Shown here: one piece after another, positions 1 through 11,046 of the stretch | Position numbering within the stretch: position 1 is the stretch's first letter | Layout of the letters: the number at the start of each line of letters is the position of its first letter | Source of the DNA: Hyparrhenia diplandra | Lineage: Eukaryota > Streptophyta > Magnoliopsida > Poales > Poaceae | DNA length: 64,000 nucleotides | Direction: 5' to 3' | Assembly (NCBI GenBank): GCA_015847255.1 | Contig: JADLZK010012337.1 | Coordinates: forward strand, 1-64,000 | Made by a program: the position numbers and the translations under genes | The notes under the pieces: generated by a model | What the model was told of the DNA's origin: nothing | The model's database searches: none | The model's input: the letters and a program-made list of their open reading frames with translations, nothing else

Positions 1-175
1 GGCAATGTCACCATCTCACTAGATTTGAACACTCGTTTCCTTTGGCCCTTCTTCATTTTTAGAATTTTTAGTAGCCAAATTAAGTTGGTGATTGTTTGTT
101 CATAATATTAACCAAGGCATTTTTTCATGCCGTGAGATGAACCTCATCCGGTAGAAACCAATCCTCAACCCACGT
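1..175. repeat. Direct repeat A, copy 1
   Basis: Positions 1-175 are repeated with a few substitutions and small indels at 1145-1320. Both copies begin GGCAATGTCACCATCTCAC and end CAATCCTCAACCCACGT. No protein is evident in either copy. Between them lie a LINE scrap and a Stowaway MITE. The repeat may belong to a longer element that starts before the window, so its real ends are unknown. Confidence 0.85.
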
Positions 176-197
176 GGGTTGAGGATTTTGCGTATTG

Positions 198-360
198 TTG
201 AGTGCCACAGCAGGCTGAGAGTCGACATTGGATGTGATCAATGGCTTGAAATCCAAACTGAACCAACAAAAACCATCTCAATCACGCACAGCAGAGCTGA
301 TTCACTAGTACAAAATATAAACTAAACCACCTCAAACCATACATTCTTACCCTCCTGAAA
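198..360. repeat. Direct repeat B, copy 1
   Basis: This segment, starting TTGAGTGCCACAGCAGGCT and ending near ACATTCTTACCCTC, recurs at 1790-1966. It lies directly after repeat A in the first copy, but 470 bp after repeat A in the second, where extra unrelated sequence (1321-1789) separates them. I recognise no gene in it. Confidence 0.8.
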
Positions 361-500
361 TAAAACCAAGCTATTTTTTCTGTTTTGCATGTAGAGCTCA
401 ACCCACGAGTGTTCATGGATAGAAAAAATTTACTCAAGGGGAAATGTTAACATAAAAAGGTTAATGAACAGTTAGGATCATACTTTCACACAAAAAAAAA

Positions 501-749
501 GGATTACGACAAGGTGACATGCTGGCCATACTAATTGCGAGAGCAAAAGAGGTAGGACAGATAGAAGGGGGTTATTCCTAATCTAATACATGATGGCGTG
601 TCCATACTTAAATATGCGGATGACACAGTGATTTTTATGAGCCATGATGTTGAAAAGGCGTAAATATGAAACTATTACTTACCACCTTTTGAACAATTAT
701 CGGGCTCAAAATAAACTTTCACAAGAGTGAAATTTTCTGTTTTGGTAGA
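501..749 (+). pseudogene. LINE reverse transcriptase fragment
   Basis: Translation gives a degenerate but recognisable non-LTR reverse transcriptase core. GLRQGD is encoded from 501, and YADDTVIF (the catalytic YADD box) is encoded at 613-636. These are followed by a GLKINFHKSE-like segment, with a frameshift near 570 and a stop near 661. Only this core remains: no endonuclease, no poly-A tail and no target duplication were found. The Stowaway MITE begins immediately after it. The family assignment is firm from the motifs; the fragment cannot be functional. Confidence 0.8.
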
Positions 750-755
750 GGAGTA

Positions 756-996
756 CTCCATCCGTCTCAAAAAAAGTGTCGTTTTTACTTTTCGGACATG
801 CGTGTTTGACCGCTTCGTGTTATTCAAAATTTTTGTGTCAAGTATAAAATCGATAAATCAGTATTAAAGTATCTCTAATGATAAATAAGTCATAAAAAAT
901 AAATGATATTTATAAAACTTTTTTGAATAAGACGGATGATCAAACATGATGGATGAAAAACCTAAAACGACACTCTTTTTGGGGGGACGGAGGGAG
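756..996. mobile_element. Stowaway-type MITE
   Basis: A 241-bp element with terminal inverted repeats: the left end reads CTCCATCCGTCTCAAAAA and the right end reads the reverse of CTCCCTCCGTCCCCCCAAAA. It is flanked by TA at 754-755 and 997-998, the target duplication of Tc1/mariner-derived Stowaway MITEs. The interior is AT-rich and the two arms share AGTGTCGTTTT-like sequence next to the ends, so the element can fold into a hairpin. It has no coding capacity. Confidence 0.9.
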
Positions 997-1144
997 TAGA
1001 CGAAAATGGCGACTATGGACGCAGGAATGCAAGGAATCGGTTGGTTTTGGGGGTAGTATAAGCGTGTGGGATGGGTAAGATTATTGTGTGGGTGCTTGTG
1101 ATCGGTCTTGTTGCACATCAGCATGCATCAGCATCGCCCTGGAG

Positions 1145-1320
1145 GGCAATGTCACCATCTCACTAGATTTGAACACTCGTCTCCTTTGGCCCACCTTAGT
1201 TCATTTTTAGAATTTTAGTAGCCAAGTTAAGTTGGTGATTGTTGGTTCACAAAAATTAACCAAGGTATTTTTCATGCCGTGAGATCAACCCCTCAGCAGA
1301 AACCAATCCTCAACCCACGT
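1145..1320. repeat. Direct repeat A, copy 2
   Basis: Second copy of the segment at 1-175, in the same orientation. The copies differ by point changes and small indels, for example in the stretch after TTTGGCCC. This points to an old duplication, not to a recent LTR pair. Confidence 0.85.
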
Positions 1321-2215
1321 TAGAGAGATGCATGCGGCCACAGTGCACCAATATATCAATGAACCTTCCCCAAGTGCTATAGTTTGACGCTGGTCGATGG
1401 CTCGAAGGCCAAGCAATGAGCAGCCACCTGTGTGCTTCTATGTGATTTGAGTTTAGTATTCTAAGTTTTGCAGATTAATATTTCTTGTTTAGGAGAAAAA
1501 TGTTCCATCTCTAAGAAGATAATGTTATTCCAAATCAAAAATGTAGTATTCTACAAAAGGAGTAATGCAAGACACCATTGACGCTGAGTGCGGCGTATTT
1601 TGGTAGTACAGCACATGTGCTAGATAGCGATTTTGGAGATGTACCGTGTACTTTCTCTATTCCGCTGGTCCGTGCGGGCCGGCGAGACTTGACTTGGTGA
1701 GCGCATGGCATGGGTCAAGGTCTCCTCCCACCACAACCACTACCATCGTCGTGTCCTCTCCACTGCAGGCAGCTCCATTATTGCGTTTTGCTGAGTGCCA
1801 CAGCAGGCTCTCGTCGACTTTGGATTAGCCCCTGCTAAAGTGCTAATGGCTTGAAATCCAAACTGAACGACAAAAAAACATCTCAATCATGCACAGCAGA
1901 GCTGATTCACTAGTACAAAAATTAAACTAAACCGCCTCAAACCATACATTCTTACCCTCGTGAAATCATCAGACGGTGTTTAGATTTGGTTGGTGTCATG
2001 GCCACCAGTCAACATGCAGTCATGTCCAGGACCGGACGAGACGGTGAATCACGCATTAGTATTGGCATCCGCATATACTAATTTTCTGGTAGGGTACCTT
2101 AGACCTGATGTTCGAGGACAGCTCGGATGCAAAATCTCTGACATTGTTCTTGTCCATTCTAAGGTTTTTTCACCTTGTTATTGGCATCTGCATATAGCTC
2201 CATCTGATTGAGGCG
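1321..2215. other. Intergenic DNA with direct repeat B copy 2
   Basis: This stretch holds the second copy of repeat B at 1790-1966. The rest contains only short frames without recognisable domains. I see no supported gene. Confidence 0.5.
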
Positions 2216-3130
2216 GCTTCGCCTGCAGGTGTAGACGTCTGCACATTATTGTGACGCCTTTTGCACCCAGACTGCTTGTTGTCTATTACTCTGTCGACAA
2301 GAGCACCAAAATTACCGGCGATATTGTTCACACAATTCTGGTCTTTCCCATTTCCCTTGACCGCCGTAGGCCATGTGGAGTTTCAGTAGTGGTTATGGTT
2401 AAGGTAATTTTTCTTTTAGCACAGACTGACGGCTCTATAACCTTTTTAAATCAGTGTTCTTATTGGTGTTGTCCTCCTCTTTTATCTTCTTCTGTAATAT
2501 AGATTGGCACACGGCCATCGTGCATGTCCAAGAAATTAAAAAAGAAGGTGCAAAATTCGTCCAGCAACCGACGTATCAGAGAATACCATTCTTAGATAAA
2601 AACTGATTTCTTCCGGACCTCTACGACAGCACATAAACTATACCTGGTCTTGTTCCATGTCTGGATCCAGCATCCCGGCGAGTAAATGCGTCGTATGGAA
2701 CCAGGCGGCTGCCGGCATTGCAAAAGGCACCACAAGGTAATCCAAAGCAACACATATAGCTTCCTCAAACTTTTGCATAACATAAATATGTTACCAAGCT
2801 TATTAGAATGTACGATCCACAGAAAAGTCGAGAAACTAATAATAGAGGCTAGCATTTCAGCATGAAGAAAAAAGGTTGCAGCTTCTAATAGCTAGAAGCA
2901 GAGAGACTTCGATACAGCATATTCGAATACTGAAAAGCTTTCGGTGATCATCTGAGCGATGTAGTCTTGCACGCACTGACCCAACACCATTTGAGCTGCC
3001 GGCTGCTCCATTGATGAAGCAGAAACTTGGATAGTTAGATTAGCAGAATTAATCTGCCAGATGAAGCATGCTTTCGTCAATAATTCTGCTGAACCTTCTT
3101 CAGATATAATATATTATTTTGGTTACAACA
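2216..3130. repeat. NLR 3'-flank block, copy a
   Basis: This non-coding block is repeated with divergence elsewhere. GATTGAGG followed by a TTGTGACGCCTTTTGC segment at 2250 matches 63170-63250. The part at 2760-2870 (CTCAAACTTTTGCATAAC, CCAAGCTTATTAGAATGTAC) matches 3495-3620, 16700-16790 and 63395-63530. The copies lie downstream (3') of the minus-strand NLR genes, which is why I call them 3'-flank blocks. No conserved protein is visible. Confidence 0.7.
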
Positions 3131-3469
3131 AAAATTATCCGATCATCAAAGTGCTTATTTTTCCAGTGAATAATCAATGTGGGATGTTTCACAAACTCTC
3201 AGGTGATAGACTATGAGAAACAGAGTCTCGAATGGAAAACAGAGGCAGCACAGTAAATGTATCGAGTGGAAAACAGAGCAGCGACTGGTGGCCAGAAACA
3301 GAGTTGGTGCAGCTACTGGGACTACTGGAATGGTATATGCTACAATACACTTGATAGTTTCATCAGCTTATTGGAAATGTGACGTGCATATTATACCAAT
3401 GTCCACATGTTTAAAACCACACAACTATGTATACACATACTCAGAATAAGAATAAGGCACCGTGAGGCA

Positions 3470-4600
3470 ATGCTACCAATTAACACATAAGACTCCTCAA
3501 ACTATTCCACAACAAGAATATGTTCCAAGCTTATTACAATTTACGTACAACAGAAAACTGGAGGAAAAAATAATACAAGCCAGCGCCAAACAGTTCGGCA
3601 TGAAGAAAAATGTCGCAGGTTCTAAGCAGCAGCAGAGTACACTTGAAACTTTGATACAACATATTCGAATAGAAAATAGCATGAGTGAACGTAGGAGTGA
3701 CACAAAGGCGAGTGAACTTGTAGTGATGGCCCGATGTAGTCTCGGGACGCATTGAAGCCAACACCATTTTGATCTGGACCACTGTTCAACCGGAAACTTG
3801 GATCAGAAACACTGATCTGTCATAGGAAGCATGTTCGTCAATAATTCTACTAAAATCTTCTTCAGATACTATGTTTACACCCATTAATTAATAATACGAT
3901 GACAAACTGCTTATTTCCTACACCTTAGTGAATAATTATAGATGGATGGCTCTGTCACACAATCCAAAGTGAGACAGATTATAAACAAATCACTTATGTA
4001 CAAATCGAAATGATAGAACCAACCATCGAGGTAGCAGAGTACATATTATGTCAAGATAGGAAAGTGGAAAACAGAGTATCGACTGGTGGCTAGAAACAGA
4101 GTTCGTGTAGCACTAGGAACGGATCATCAGTGATTATTCCTATGTCCCATGTATGTATAATGGATTCATCGGAAATAAGCATCTCCTAAAATAAGTTTGA
4201 TAGTTTCACTATTGCTAAAATATTACTCGCCCCTCACCAAGCCAAAATGTAATTCATGCATCAACATAGATGTCCGCATCCATGTATTTGCTTAATGGAA
4301 AAAGCAACGTTGCTGTGACAGCAATGTTTCTTAGATTATTCTTTACTATCAGTAATGACAATGCTATTTGCTTGATGGAAACTAGGCTAACCAGACAAGA
4401 GGGCAATGCTAGTACTAGAATTTGTAAGACAGCAAGCCCATCATGGTTCATCGGCTAAGACAGAAGACGGCATGGACAGAGTACATACAGTGTATGCAGG
4501 CATGTTTTGGTTCCAAATTTGAATCTCATTAAGAACTTGCTGGGCTTAGTTCGCCCAATTCAATATCAGCAGACTGCAAGGTCACCTCCTCCCTCCTCCC
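3470..4600. repeat. NLR 3'-flank block, copy b
   Basis: This is the copy nearest NLR1. It shares ACAACATATTCGAATAGAAA (from about 3657) with 16816 and 63564. Its right part (AGGCATGTTTTGGTTCCAAA at about 4498) matches 17599 and 62617. Fragments such as GCTGTGACAGCAATGTTTCT (4311) recur at 17413. The order of shared segments is the same as beside NLR2, so NLR1 and NLR2 were probably duplicated together with their 3' flanks. Confidence 0.75.
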
Positions 4601-4639
4601 TCCTCCTCCTCCTCCTCCTCCTCCTCCTCCCCTCCTCCC
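4585..4639. repeat. (CTC)n microsatellite
   Basis: A run of CCT/CTC triplets with a few interruptions lies just beyond the 3' end of NLR1. The equivalent place beside NLR2 (about 17685-17700) has only a few such triplets, so the tract expanded after the duplication. Confidence 0.9.
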
Positions 4640-4805
4640 GCTGCTTCTCATCTTCTTTGTCATTTGAATCCTTTTCGGTTTAAAATCCAGATTAAACAAA
4701 TCAATAAGTAACACAAAAAACAAAATGATGTATATATGCTAAAAAGAAAACAGAGATAAATAAAGAGATATTAACTTGGTAGGAACTACAAAATATGTGC
4801 CGTAC

Positions 4806-5825
4806 CTCATTATATATATACATGTCAACCGTAGGATGATTTGGATGCAGCTTGCATGCGTTTCTTAGTGCAGCCAACGCAGCATTCCCCTTCGCAACAG
4901 TCATACCCCCACAGTTGATCGACCTTCTGAGTTGCCGAAGGGAAGGCAGGTACTCCAAGCCAATATCCGCACAGTCAATGTTGTTATCTTTTAGGGCCCG
5001 CAAAAATACAATAAACTCAAGCACTTCAAGATTTGGCATCACCCTAGAGGGTACAACTGTTCTGGAGTCTCTTCTTTTTCTAGAGGCAAAAGGCATAGCA
5101 TCTTTTCCATTCCACATACGCAATGAATCGGTAGCGTCCTCCACGTCCGATTCCTCAAATAGGACCGTTGCATTGGTCTCGAAGTGCCTCAACTTCTGGA
5201 AGAAGCAGCCATCACCGGCATTAATATTAATTGGTATTATTGTGGAATATGTCGTTAGATCAAGATAACAGAGTGCCGGTAACGTGGCTAGGAGTCTCAG
5301 TTCCTGCTCATCCATAGAAGATACCCAAAGTCGCAAGTATGATAGGTTGGGAAGACCCGAGGGATTAATACACGAAGGCAATTTAGAAAATTTAATATCT
5401 GCCCAGTTCAAATAATGGAGAGGTCGTGGGAGCACAAAGCCTGCCGCTTTCCAAATGGCTGTATCCGCATCCCAAGACGACCAACCCTGCATTTCTAAAT
5501 GTTGGATCTTTTGCAGATTGCTTATGGACTCCAGAAAATCTCTCTGCATGCTCTCGTCCATCCCTGATGTGGTGCTGAACTTGAGCACCCTTAGTTCTCG
5601 CAGGCCGCCTAGCTCCTTCAAAAAACTCTGGTGCTTATCAATGCAACCACGGAATATTATTAGCTCCTCTAGGGAAACTAGCTTCTCGATCCCATCAGGT
5701 ACATTGTAGTAAGCACGTACCCGGACCAGCTCTGTTAGGTGCACAATGCTTGCTGGCAAGGTTCCATCCACATCTAGTGTTTGCAGTAACTTTAGATTCC
5801 CTATTTGTGTTGGGAGCTCCAGCAT
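4806..5825 (-). pseudogene. NLR1 leucine-rich repeat segment
   Basis: An open stretch of about 340 codons of LRR sequence in one frame. It contains repeats of the LPTQIGNLKLLQTLDVDGT, LPASIVHLTELVRVRAYYN and LGGLRELRVLKFSTTSG type, with LxxLxxLxL spacing, as in the ligand-sensing C-terminus of plant NLRs. The first methionine at 5825 is inside the LRR domain, so this is the longest surviving open piece and not a separate gene. It ends NEV at a GAG/GTACGG boundary. NLR2 has the same residues and boundary at 17881, so the coding end or an intron donor is probably here. Sequence past 4806 reads as hydrophobic intron-like translation. Confidence 0.85.
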
Positions 5826-6825
5826 ATCACCTCCTTTTTTGCTCTATTCCAATATACCTCAAGTGAAGTAAATCACCAAGGTGCTCAAGGCAACAGCCTT
5901 CCTTAAAGATGGAAAGTAATATGTCTAGCTTGGCGCAAAAGTTTAAATCGAAAACTTGTCCAGGCTATCAACAAAACACCTAAATGCAGTAAATGACCTC
6001 ACTTTTGGCATCCCAGTAACCATTGCTCCAGAATTAATGTGCTCGGCTCTTCTATTTTGGTGGGTTAACCGACGGACATTGCTTGGTGCAGGTGTTGCTT
6101 CCAAATTGTCTCCTAATATAGCAATAAAATTTTCTTCAGATGCAAGCTTTTCGCATCAGATCAAGAACCATATCATGAACATGACATTCGATACTATTCC
6201 ATACCACTCCACCACCTGGACCAAGCTTCTATTAATGAGACCATTGAAGTATCTTTCTCCAAGCTCAAATGATCCAGTACCTTGTTTCTCATCGATAAAT
6301 CCTTCAGCTATCCACTTTCTTATCAAAGAATCCTTTTTTGATCACATAATCTTCTGGATATGTAGTTAAATATAGTAAGCATGTCTTCAAATGTGAAGGC
6401 AGATCATAATAGCTATATGAAAGTATTGTCATAGTATCTTCAGCTTCCCTATTGCCTTCAGATCCAAAACCTATAGAGTTCAAAACCTCCGACCATTGAA
6501 CTTTTTGTTTACTAGCCATCATACTTGCCATTGTCATGAGTGCTAATGGTACACCTCCACATTTCTTTAGAATTTTATTGGTGACTTCTTACGGTTGGCT
6601 ATCATGATACTTCCCCTCGCACCAAATATCCTTGTATAGAATAACTTCATAGAGTCATCATTAGAAAGTGGTTTTAGCCTGTAAACATCACCAACTTCAT
6701 TGGCCACATCAAACTTACGGTAGTTGTAATTACTACACTTAGACAATTATTCTCAACAAGTGACAATTTGATTGTTTCCCATGTACGCACATCCCATACA
6801 CGCCCATCCAATCACAATAAAATAC
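5826..6825 (-). pseudogene. NLR1 second half of NB-ARC, degraded
   Basis: Exon 2 opens after an AG at 6826 with the kinase-2-side sequence RYFIVI, then WDVRTWETIKLSLVENN in a shifted frame. The GLPL-side region reads MTMASMMASKQKVQWSEVLNS in the 6304-6537 piece, followed by the RNBS-D-like [20 protein letters not shown]. An MHD-type VHDMVLDLM is encoded near 6170-6150, out of frame with its neighbours. Several frameshifts separate these motifs, so the nucleotide-binding switch is destroyed. Motif identity comes from the known plant NB-ARC order, and NLR2 shows the same motifs in the same order. Confidence 0.8.
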
Positions 6826-7012
6826 CTATCCACATGAAAGTCCAAGAACCATTGGTTAGTAATGTTTGCAGCTTATGTAGAAGCCTAAAATTTACTAAGA
6901 TTAAATTTCTTTTTGGCATGACAGATCAAACACATGATCATGCTAGTACAGCTACAGTATCTTAAAAGGAACTATCAAATTAAAATCTGCAATTGGGTGT
7001 GTCGATGGGTAC
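6826..7012 (-). other. NLR1 intron in NB-ARC
   Basis: A 187-bp interval begins GT (7012-7011, AAGAG/GTACCC) and ends AG (6827-6826, GATAG/GTATT). It falls between codons for KNKR and YFIVI, inside NB-ARC. NLR2 has the same donor context at 58541/58540 and the same acceptor at 19864/19863, so the intron predates the duplication. In NLR2 this intron holds the 38-kb transposon stack. Confidence 0.75.
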
Positions 7013-7399
7013 CTCTTATTTTTCAAAAATTCTCGGAGTTCGAGCGGCGATATGAACACCTCTTCCTGCGTTATGAATATTACGATACTTTTCTTGGTCA
7101 ATATGAAAGAAAATATCCTTGAAAACTGTAACCAATTCACGATCGCGACCAACCGAGACAAAAGCTCTGCATTCATACTCTGAACTAAGCTTTTCATACA
7201 CAGCTTTGGCAAGAGTAGTTTTGCCCAATCCACCAACTCCAACAATAGAAACCTTCTTCATGATGTTCTTGTTGAACACATCGGTTTTACGTATGGGATG
7301 GATTCAGCAGAGAAATGAGATCCTCCATTGATTTGTCCATGCCAATAAGTTGTGTCACTTCTTTGTACATAGCACTAAGGCGAGGATCAATAGTTGATT
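7013..7399 (-). pseudogene. NLR1 P-loop (kinase-1) region
   Basis: The Walker A motif GVGGLGKTT is encoded at 7240-7214, followed by the RNBS-A-like CRAFVSVGRDRELVTVFKDI. Upstream, MYKEVTQLIGMDKSMEDLIS and LLNPS link the coiled coil to NB-ARC. A frameshift near 7060 separates NIHNA from the final LELREFLKNKR before the intron donor. A further frameshift or stop lies near 7280-7290, between LLNPSHT and the P-loop piece. The 5' side of this piece abuts the LINE. Confidence 0.85.
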
Positions 7400-8260
7400 T
7401 TTTTGTTAGGGCCGATGACCGCGGATTTAACGAGAAATAAGCCTCGCGAGCGGGGAAATTCACGTGGAGCAATGAAAGGCAATCACCGGCGATGGCAAGG
7501 TTGGACCGATTCTTCTGCAATGCGGAGTGGGACACTACCTTCAATAGCCATGTCCCGAATGCCTTGTCAACTTCCCTCTCGACCCTTTGCCGCTACGCTA
7601 TCAAACCAGAGAGGGCCGAGAAGACCGCGTTCCTTCAAATTCGAAAACTTCTGGACACAACTACCCGGCTTCAAGGATGTGGTCAAACGCTCATGGGAAG
7701 CTCCGACTGATCACCACGAGCCTTTCCACGTGTTATACCACAAGCTGCAAATAACGGCTAAGAATCTGAGAGCCTGGAGCAAAGAGACCATCTCCGATGC
7801 AAGGAAGTTGTTCTTCATGGCGCAGGAAGTCATCCTGAGACTAGACATTGCGCAGGAGAGTCGTGCACTCACGACAGACGAGGTATGGCTGCGTGCGAAG
7901 CTAAAAAATAAAATCCTGGGACTCGCCGTGGTGGAGAGAGCTAGACGCCGGCAAGCATCTAGAATTTCATTAGTTAAACTAAGCGATGCAAACACAAAAT
8001 ACTTCCATCGGAGGGTGAATGCACGTCGGAGAAAGAATCACATACAACGGCTCAAACATGGCAATGGGTGGGCTTTAAACCACGAAGACAAGGCGGCCGT
8101 CGTTCACGAGCACTTCAAGGGGATCATGGGTAGGCCGAATCCTCGGCAGCACGACATCAATTGGGATGAGCTAGGGCTCGAACGTGTGGATCTATCAGGG
8201 CTCGATGCGGAATTCACAGAGGAGGAAATAGAGGGGCGCTCAAGCGGATGCCGTCGATAA
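7394..8260 (+). pseudogene. LINE ORF2, endonuclease end to reverse transcriptase start
   Basis: An open stretch whose reliable part (about 7600-8230) encodes the linker between endonuclease and reverse transcriptase in plant L1 ORF2. Typical phrases are RSFKFENFWTQLPGFKDVV, LVKLSDANTKYFHRRVNAR and EFTEEEIE. A frameshift near 8240 separates it from GPDGFSGAFFR, the first reverse transcriptase motif. The first 200 bp of the frame are not in the right register and include the flanking target site. Confidence 0.8.
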
Positions 8261-10569
8261 GGCCCGGGACCGATGGTTTCTCGGGCGCCTTTTTCCGATC
8301 ATCTTTGGGACATTGTGAAGTCGGACATTGTAAGAGCAGCAAACGCTTTCCACGATCTCGGGATCCGGAACCTACAAATCATCAATTCGGCCAACGTTGT
8401 GCTCATCCCGAAAAAAGACGGCGCGGAGGCGCTTTTGGAGACTTCAGGCCCATCCGGTCTCATCCACTCCTTTGCCAAGCTGATTGCGAAGATTCTAGCT
8501 CGAGGGCGGCACCGCACATGGCGTCCATTGTTTCGAGTTCACGAGTGCCTTCATTAAAAAGCGGGCATTCATGACAACTACATGGCGTTACGCAACGCTG
8601 CATGCGAAGATATCATAGGGCCGAAACAACGTGATTTTTCTCAAGCTCGACATCACAAAAGCTTTCGACTCGGTCCGATGGGAGTACCTTCTACACCTAC
8701 TCGGCGCCTAGGCTACGCCCGTTTGGAGATTGGATCGCAGCCTTGCTTTCCACCTCCACAACAAAGAGTGCTCTGAATGGCATCCCCCGCGCCAATAAAG
8801 CACGGAAGAGGCCTCCGCCAGGGAGACCCCTCTCCCCGCTCCTTTTTCGTCATTGCAATGGAGCCCTTGCGAAGCTCACGGACCTGCATAGCCCGAGCAA
8901 GGACACCTCTCCAAACTCCGTGGGCAAATGGCAAAGCTAAGAGTGTCAATGTGCGGCCGATGACACGGCCTATCTTCATCAAGCCAACAAGGAGGGATGT
9001 GCTTTCACTTTGTCCCAACTACTCGGCATGTTTGGCGATGTCTCCCGACTGAAGGCAATTTCCAAAATCAACGGTCATCCCAATTAGATGCGAAAGGATA
9101 AACCTCGGTGAGGTTCTTGCGAGGTCCCCACAATTTCCACGAGCTTCCCAGGCCAAATACCTAGGCCTACCAGCGACCTACATGAGACTAAAGCGGGTGG
9201 ACTTTCAGCCGTTGGTAGACAAAGCAATCAGCAAAATCTCGCCTGGAATGGGCGGCACATCAACCATTCAGGTAGGCTCACCTTGGTAAAGGCGGTGCCG
9301 ACGGGCGCAAGCAGTATACTTCCTCGCGACGCTGCGTGCGCTGAGGAGTGCTAACGACGTTGACCAGCAACGCAGGAATTTCCCTTTGGGCTACGGGGCG
9401 GAGGCCTATCTGCGGAGGCAAATGCAAGGTAAAGCTGGCCAAAGGTCGGCAAGGCCAAAAAAAATCAGGAGGATTGGGATTCTACACCTCTACGAAGATT
9501 TGCGAGGCCCGAGGCTAAGATGGTTATGGAGGCGGTGGTCTCGGGGGCAGCCTCACGTCGGAAACTCCATGCACCAAAGCGGATAAGCTGCTATTCGCGG
9601 CATCCACAGCGGTGAAGATCGGCGATGGGGAAAAGCGCTCTTTTGGACCACATCTTGGATTCGTGGCCAGCGACCGTGCGACATGGCGCCTAGCATTTAC
9701 GCCATCTCGAGAAGAAAAAATCTAACTCTGCAGCAAGCCTTGCTAAACAACACTTGGATTCGAAGCATCGACTGCAGCATCAAGACTTCACTCATAGGCA
9801 CCTGTCGAGTTCGTTCGGTTGTGGCAGGAAGCAACGCCGTAGACCTCACCCCGGGGTCCAAGATGCAATTTCTTGGAAATTTGCCCCAAGAGAAGAGTAC
9901 ACGGCGGCGTCGGCTTATCAAGCCGCAGTTCTTTGGAGCGGAAGACACTAACCGAGGACTTAATTTGGAAAAGCGTGGGCACCGCCAAAATGTAAATTCT
10001 TCACTGGCTGGCGATTCAAAATCAATTTGGACTGCAGATAGGCTGCAAGCAAGGAATTGGCCAAATCAGCAAATATGCACCCTTTGCAGATCACATCCGG
10101 AAACAGGAATCCACCTCTTCACGAAAGTGCAGATTTGCTAAAAGGTTGTGGGCACAAATTGCATCGGGCATCTGCGAAAATCTTCACCCGGATCGTGGAC
10201 ACAAGGACATTCGCTGCACGATTGGTGGGCGCACATATCGCGTATCACCGCTCGTAATAGGAAGGAGTTCGCAGCTTGATGATGTTGGTGAACTGGGAGA
10301 TTTGGAAAAGAGAGGAATTCAAGGGTATTCCAAAGAAGTGAGGCGCCCAACTTTGTTGTTCTGCGGAGGATCAAGGATGAGGCGAGCACTGAAATTGGCC
10401 GGTGCAAAGAATCTATCCGCCCTCCTTTTCGCCGCCAGCGTAATTTTTGTTTAGACTTCTTTTTCCTCTTGTTTTTAAAGTCCGTTTTTGTTTTCCTGTT
10501 TTGGCGCCCGTCCGCGAACTCCCCTTTTTAATATAATTGGCAGCTCTCCGCGGTTCGTTTCAAAAAAAA
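7400..10569 (+). mobile_element. 5'-truncated L1-type LINE
   Basis: A 3.2-kb non-LTR retrotransposon on the plus strand, inserted in NLR1. It is bounded by the 11-bp duplication AATAGTTGATT (7389-7399 and 10570-10580) and ends in an A-run at 10562-10571. The coding sequence starts inside ORF2. The end of the endonuclease domain (LDRFFCNAEWD, 7498) is followed by reverse transcriptase segments, including GLRQGDP near 8813 and a GRLTLVKAV-like segment near 9275. A CxxC zinc-knuckle region (CTLCRSHPETGIHLF) lies near 10075-10130. ORF1 and most of the endonuclease are missing, as expected from incomplete reverse transcription. Numerous frameshifts make it dead; the YADD box reads as AADDT near 8952. 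Confidence 0.93.
8273..9052 (+). pseudogene. LINE reverse transcriptase domain, frameshifted
   Basis: Reverse transcriptase motifs appear in several overlapping frames. NLQIINSANVVLIPKKDGAE and the FRPISLIHSFAKLIAKILA type lie at 8370-8510, FLKLDITKAFDSVRWEYL at about 8640-8690, GRGLRQGDP at 8807-8833, and ADDTAYL at about 8955-8975. At least four frameshifts interrupt the domain. It would catalyse target-primed reverse transcription in an intact LINE; this copy is inactive. Confidence 0.85.
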
Positions 10570-10580
10570 AATAGTTGATT

Positions 10581-11046
10581 ATGTTGTGTCATGCTTGGAC
10601 ATAATCTCGTCAAGTTTGTACCTCTGACGCCTTTCAGCTATCTCCTCGAGATTCCTCTTGATATCTTCGATGGCACCAGCAATACTTGTAGAGCCGAGCC
10701 CCTAGCCTTGCTGAACACTTTGCCCATCTTCTTCATGGCGCGCATGAGCCGGCTTGGGTCTGTAGGGTCACCACTGTCGACACGCAGGATGTAGGTGTCG
10801 AGGACATCCTCCATGTCATAGGATGCCTCCCTCACCTCGCGTGCCCACACCTTGATTTTGCCGTTGAGCCGATCCCATGGCACCTCCAGCGGCCTCTTTG
10901 AGGAAGGCATAGAAGCTCTCCAGCTCGCTGTGGAGCCACTCCACCTTCTTCCTCACGCCCTTTTGGAGCTTGTATTCATGGTGGAGCAGCTTCGCAAGCT
11001 TGGGAGTGAGGCTTGCCAGCGGCCCCGCCAGCACACTCACACTCAT
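10581..11046 (-). pseudogene. NLR1 Rx-type coiled-coil domain
   Basis: The start at 11046 gives MSVSVLAGPLASLTPKLAKL, then EYKLQKGVRKKVEWLHSELE, the usual first helices of a plant Rx-N domain. A one-base shift near 10880 moves the frame, and PWDRLNGKIKVWAREVREAS continues at about 10875. The EDVID-type motif (MEDVLDTYIL) lies at about 10815-10790 and MKKMGKVFSKA at about 10740. A second shift follows, and the domain reaches the LINE junction at 10580. NLR2 exon 1 is closely similar through this whole stretch. Confidence 0.9.

Larger units (their letters stand above)
4806..11046 (-). pseudogene. NLR1: CC-NB-ARC-LRR resistance-gene pseudogene, LINE-disrupted
   Basis: An intracellular immune receptor of the plant CC-NB-ARC-LRR class, read on the minus strand from an ATG at 11046 (MSVSVLAGPLASL). 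Order: Rx-type coiled coil (11046-10640), LINE insertion (7400-10569), P-loop region (7399-7013), intron (7012-6826), the rest of NB-ARC, then LRRs to a splice-donor-like GAG/GTACGG at 4806. Lesions: a frameshift near 10880 in the coiled coil, others near 10690 and 7060, several in 5830-6800, and the 3.2-kb LINE. It is the paralogue of NLR2 and lies on the same strand. A functional product cannot be made from this allele. A further short 3' exon downstream of 4806 is possible but was not identified. Confidence 0.9.

Noticed and set aside
3497..3782. Overlapping small open frames in the 3'-flank blocks
   Set aside because: The corresponding copies at 16690 and 63400 do not keep the same frames, so there is no sign of protein-coding conservation.
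4529..4723. Short minus-strand open frame with a poly-glycine run
   Set aside because: It is the translation of the (CTC)n microsatellite and carries no other protein signal.
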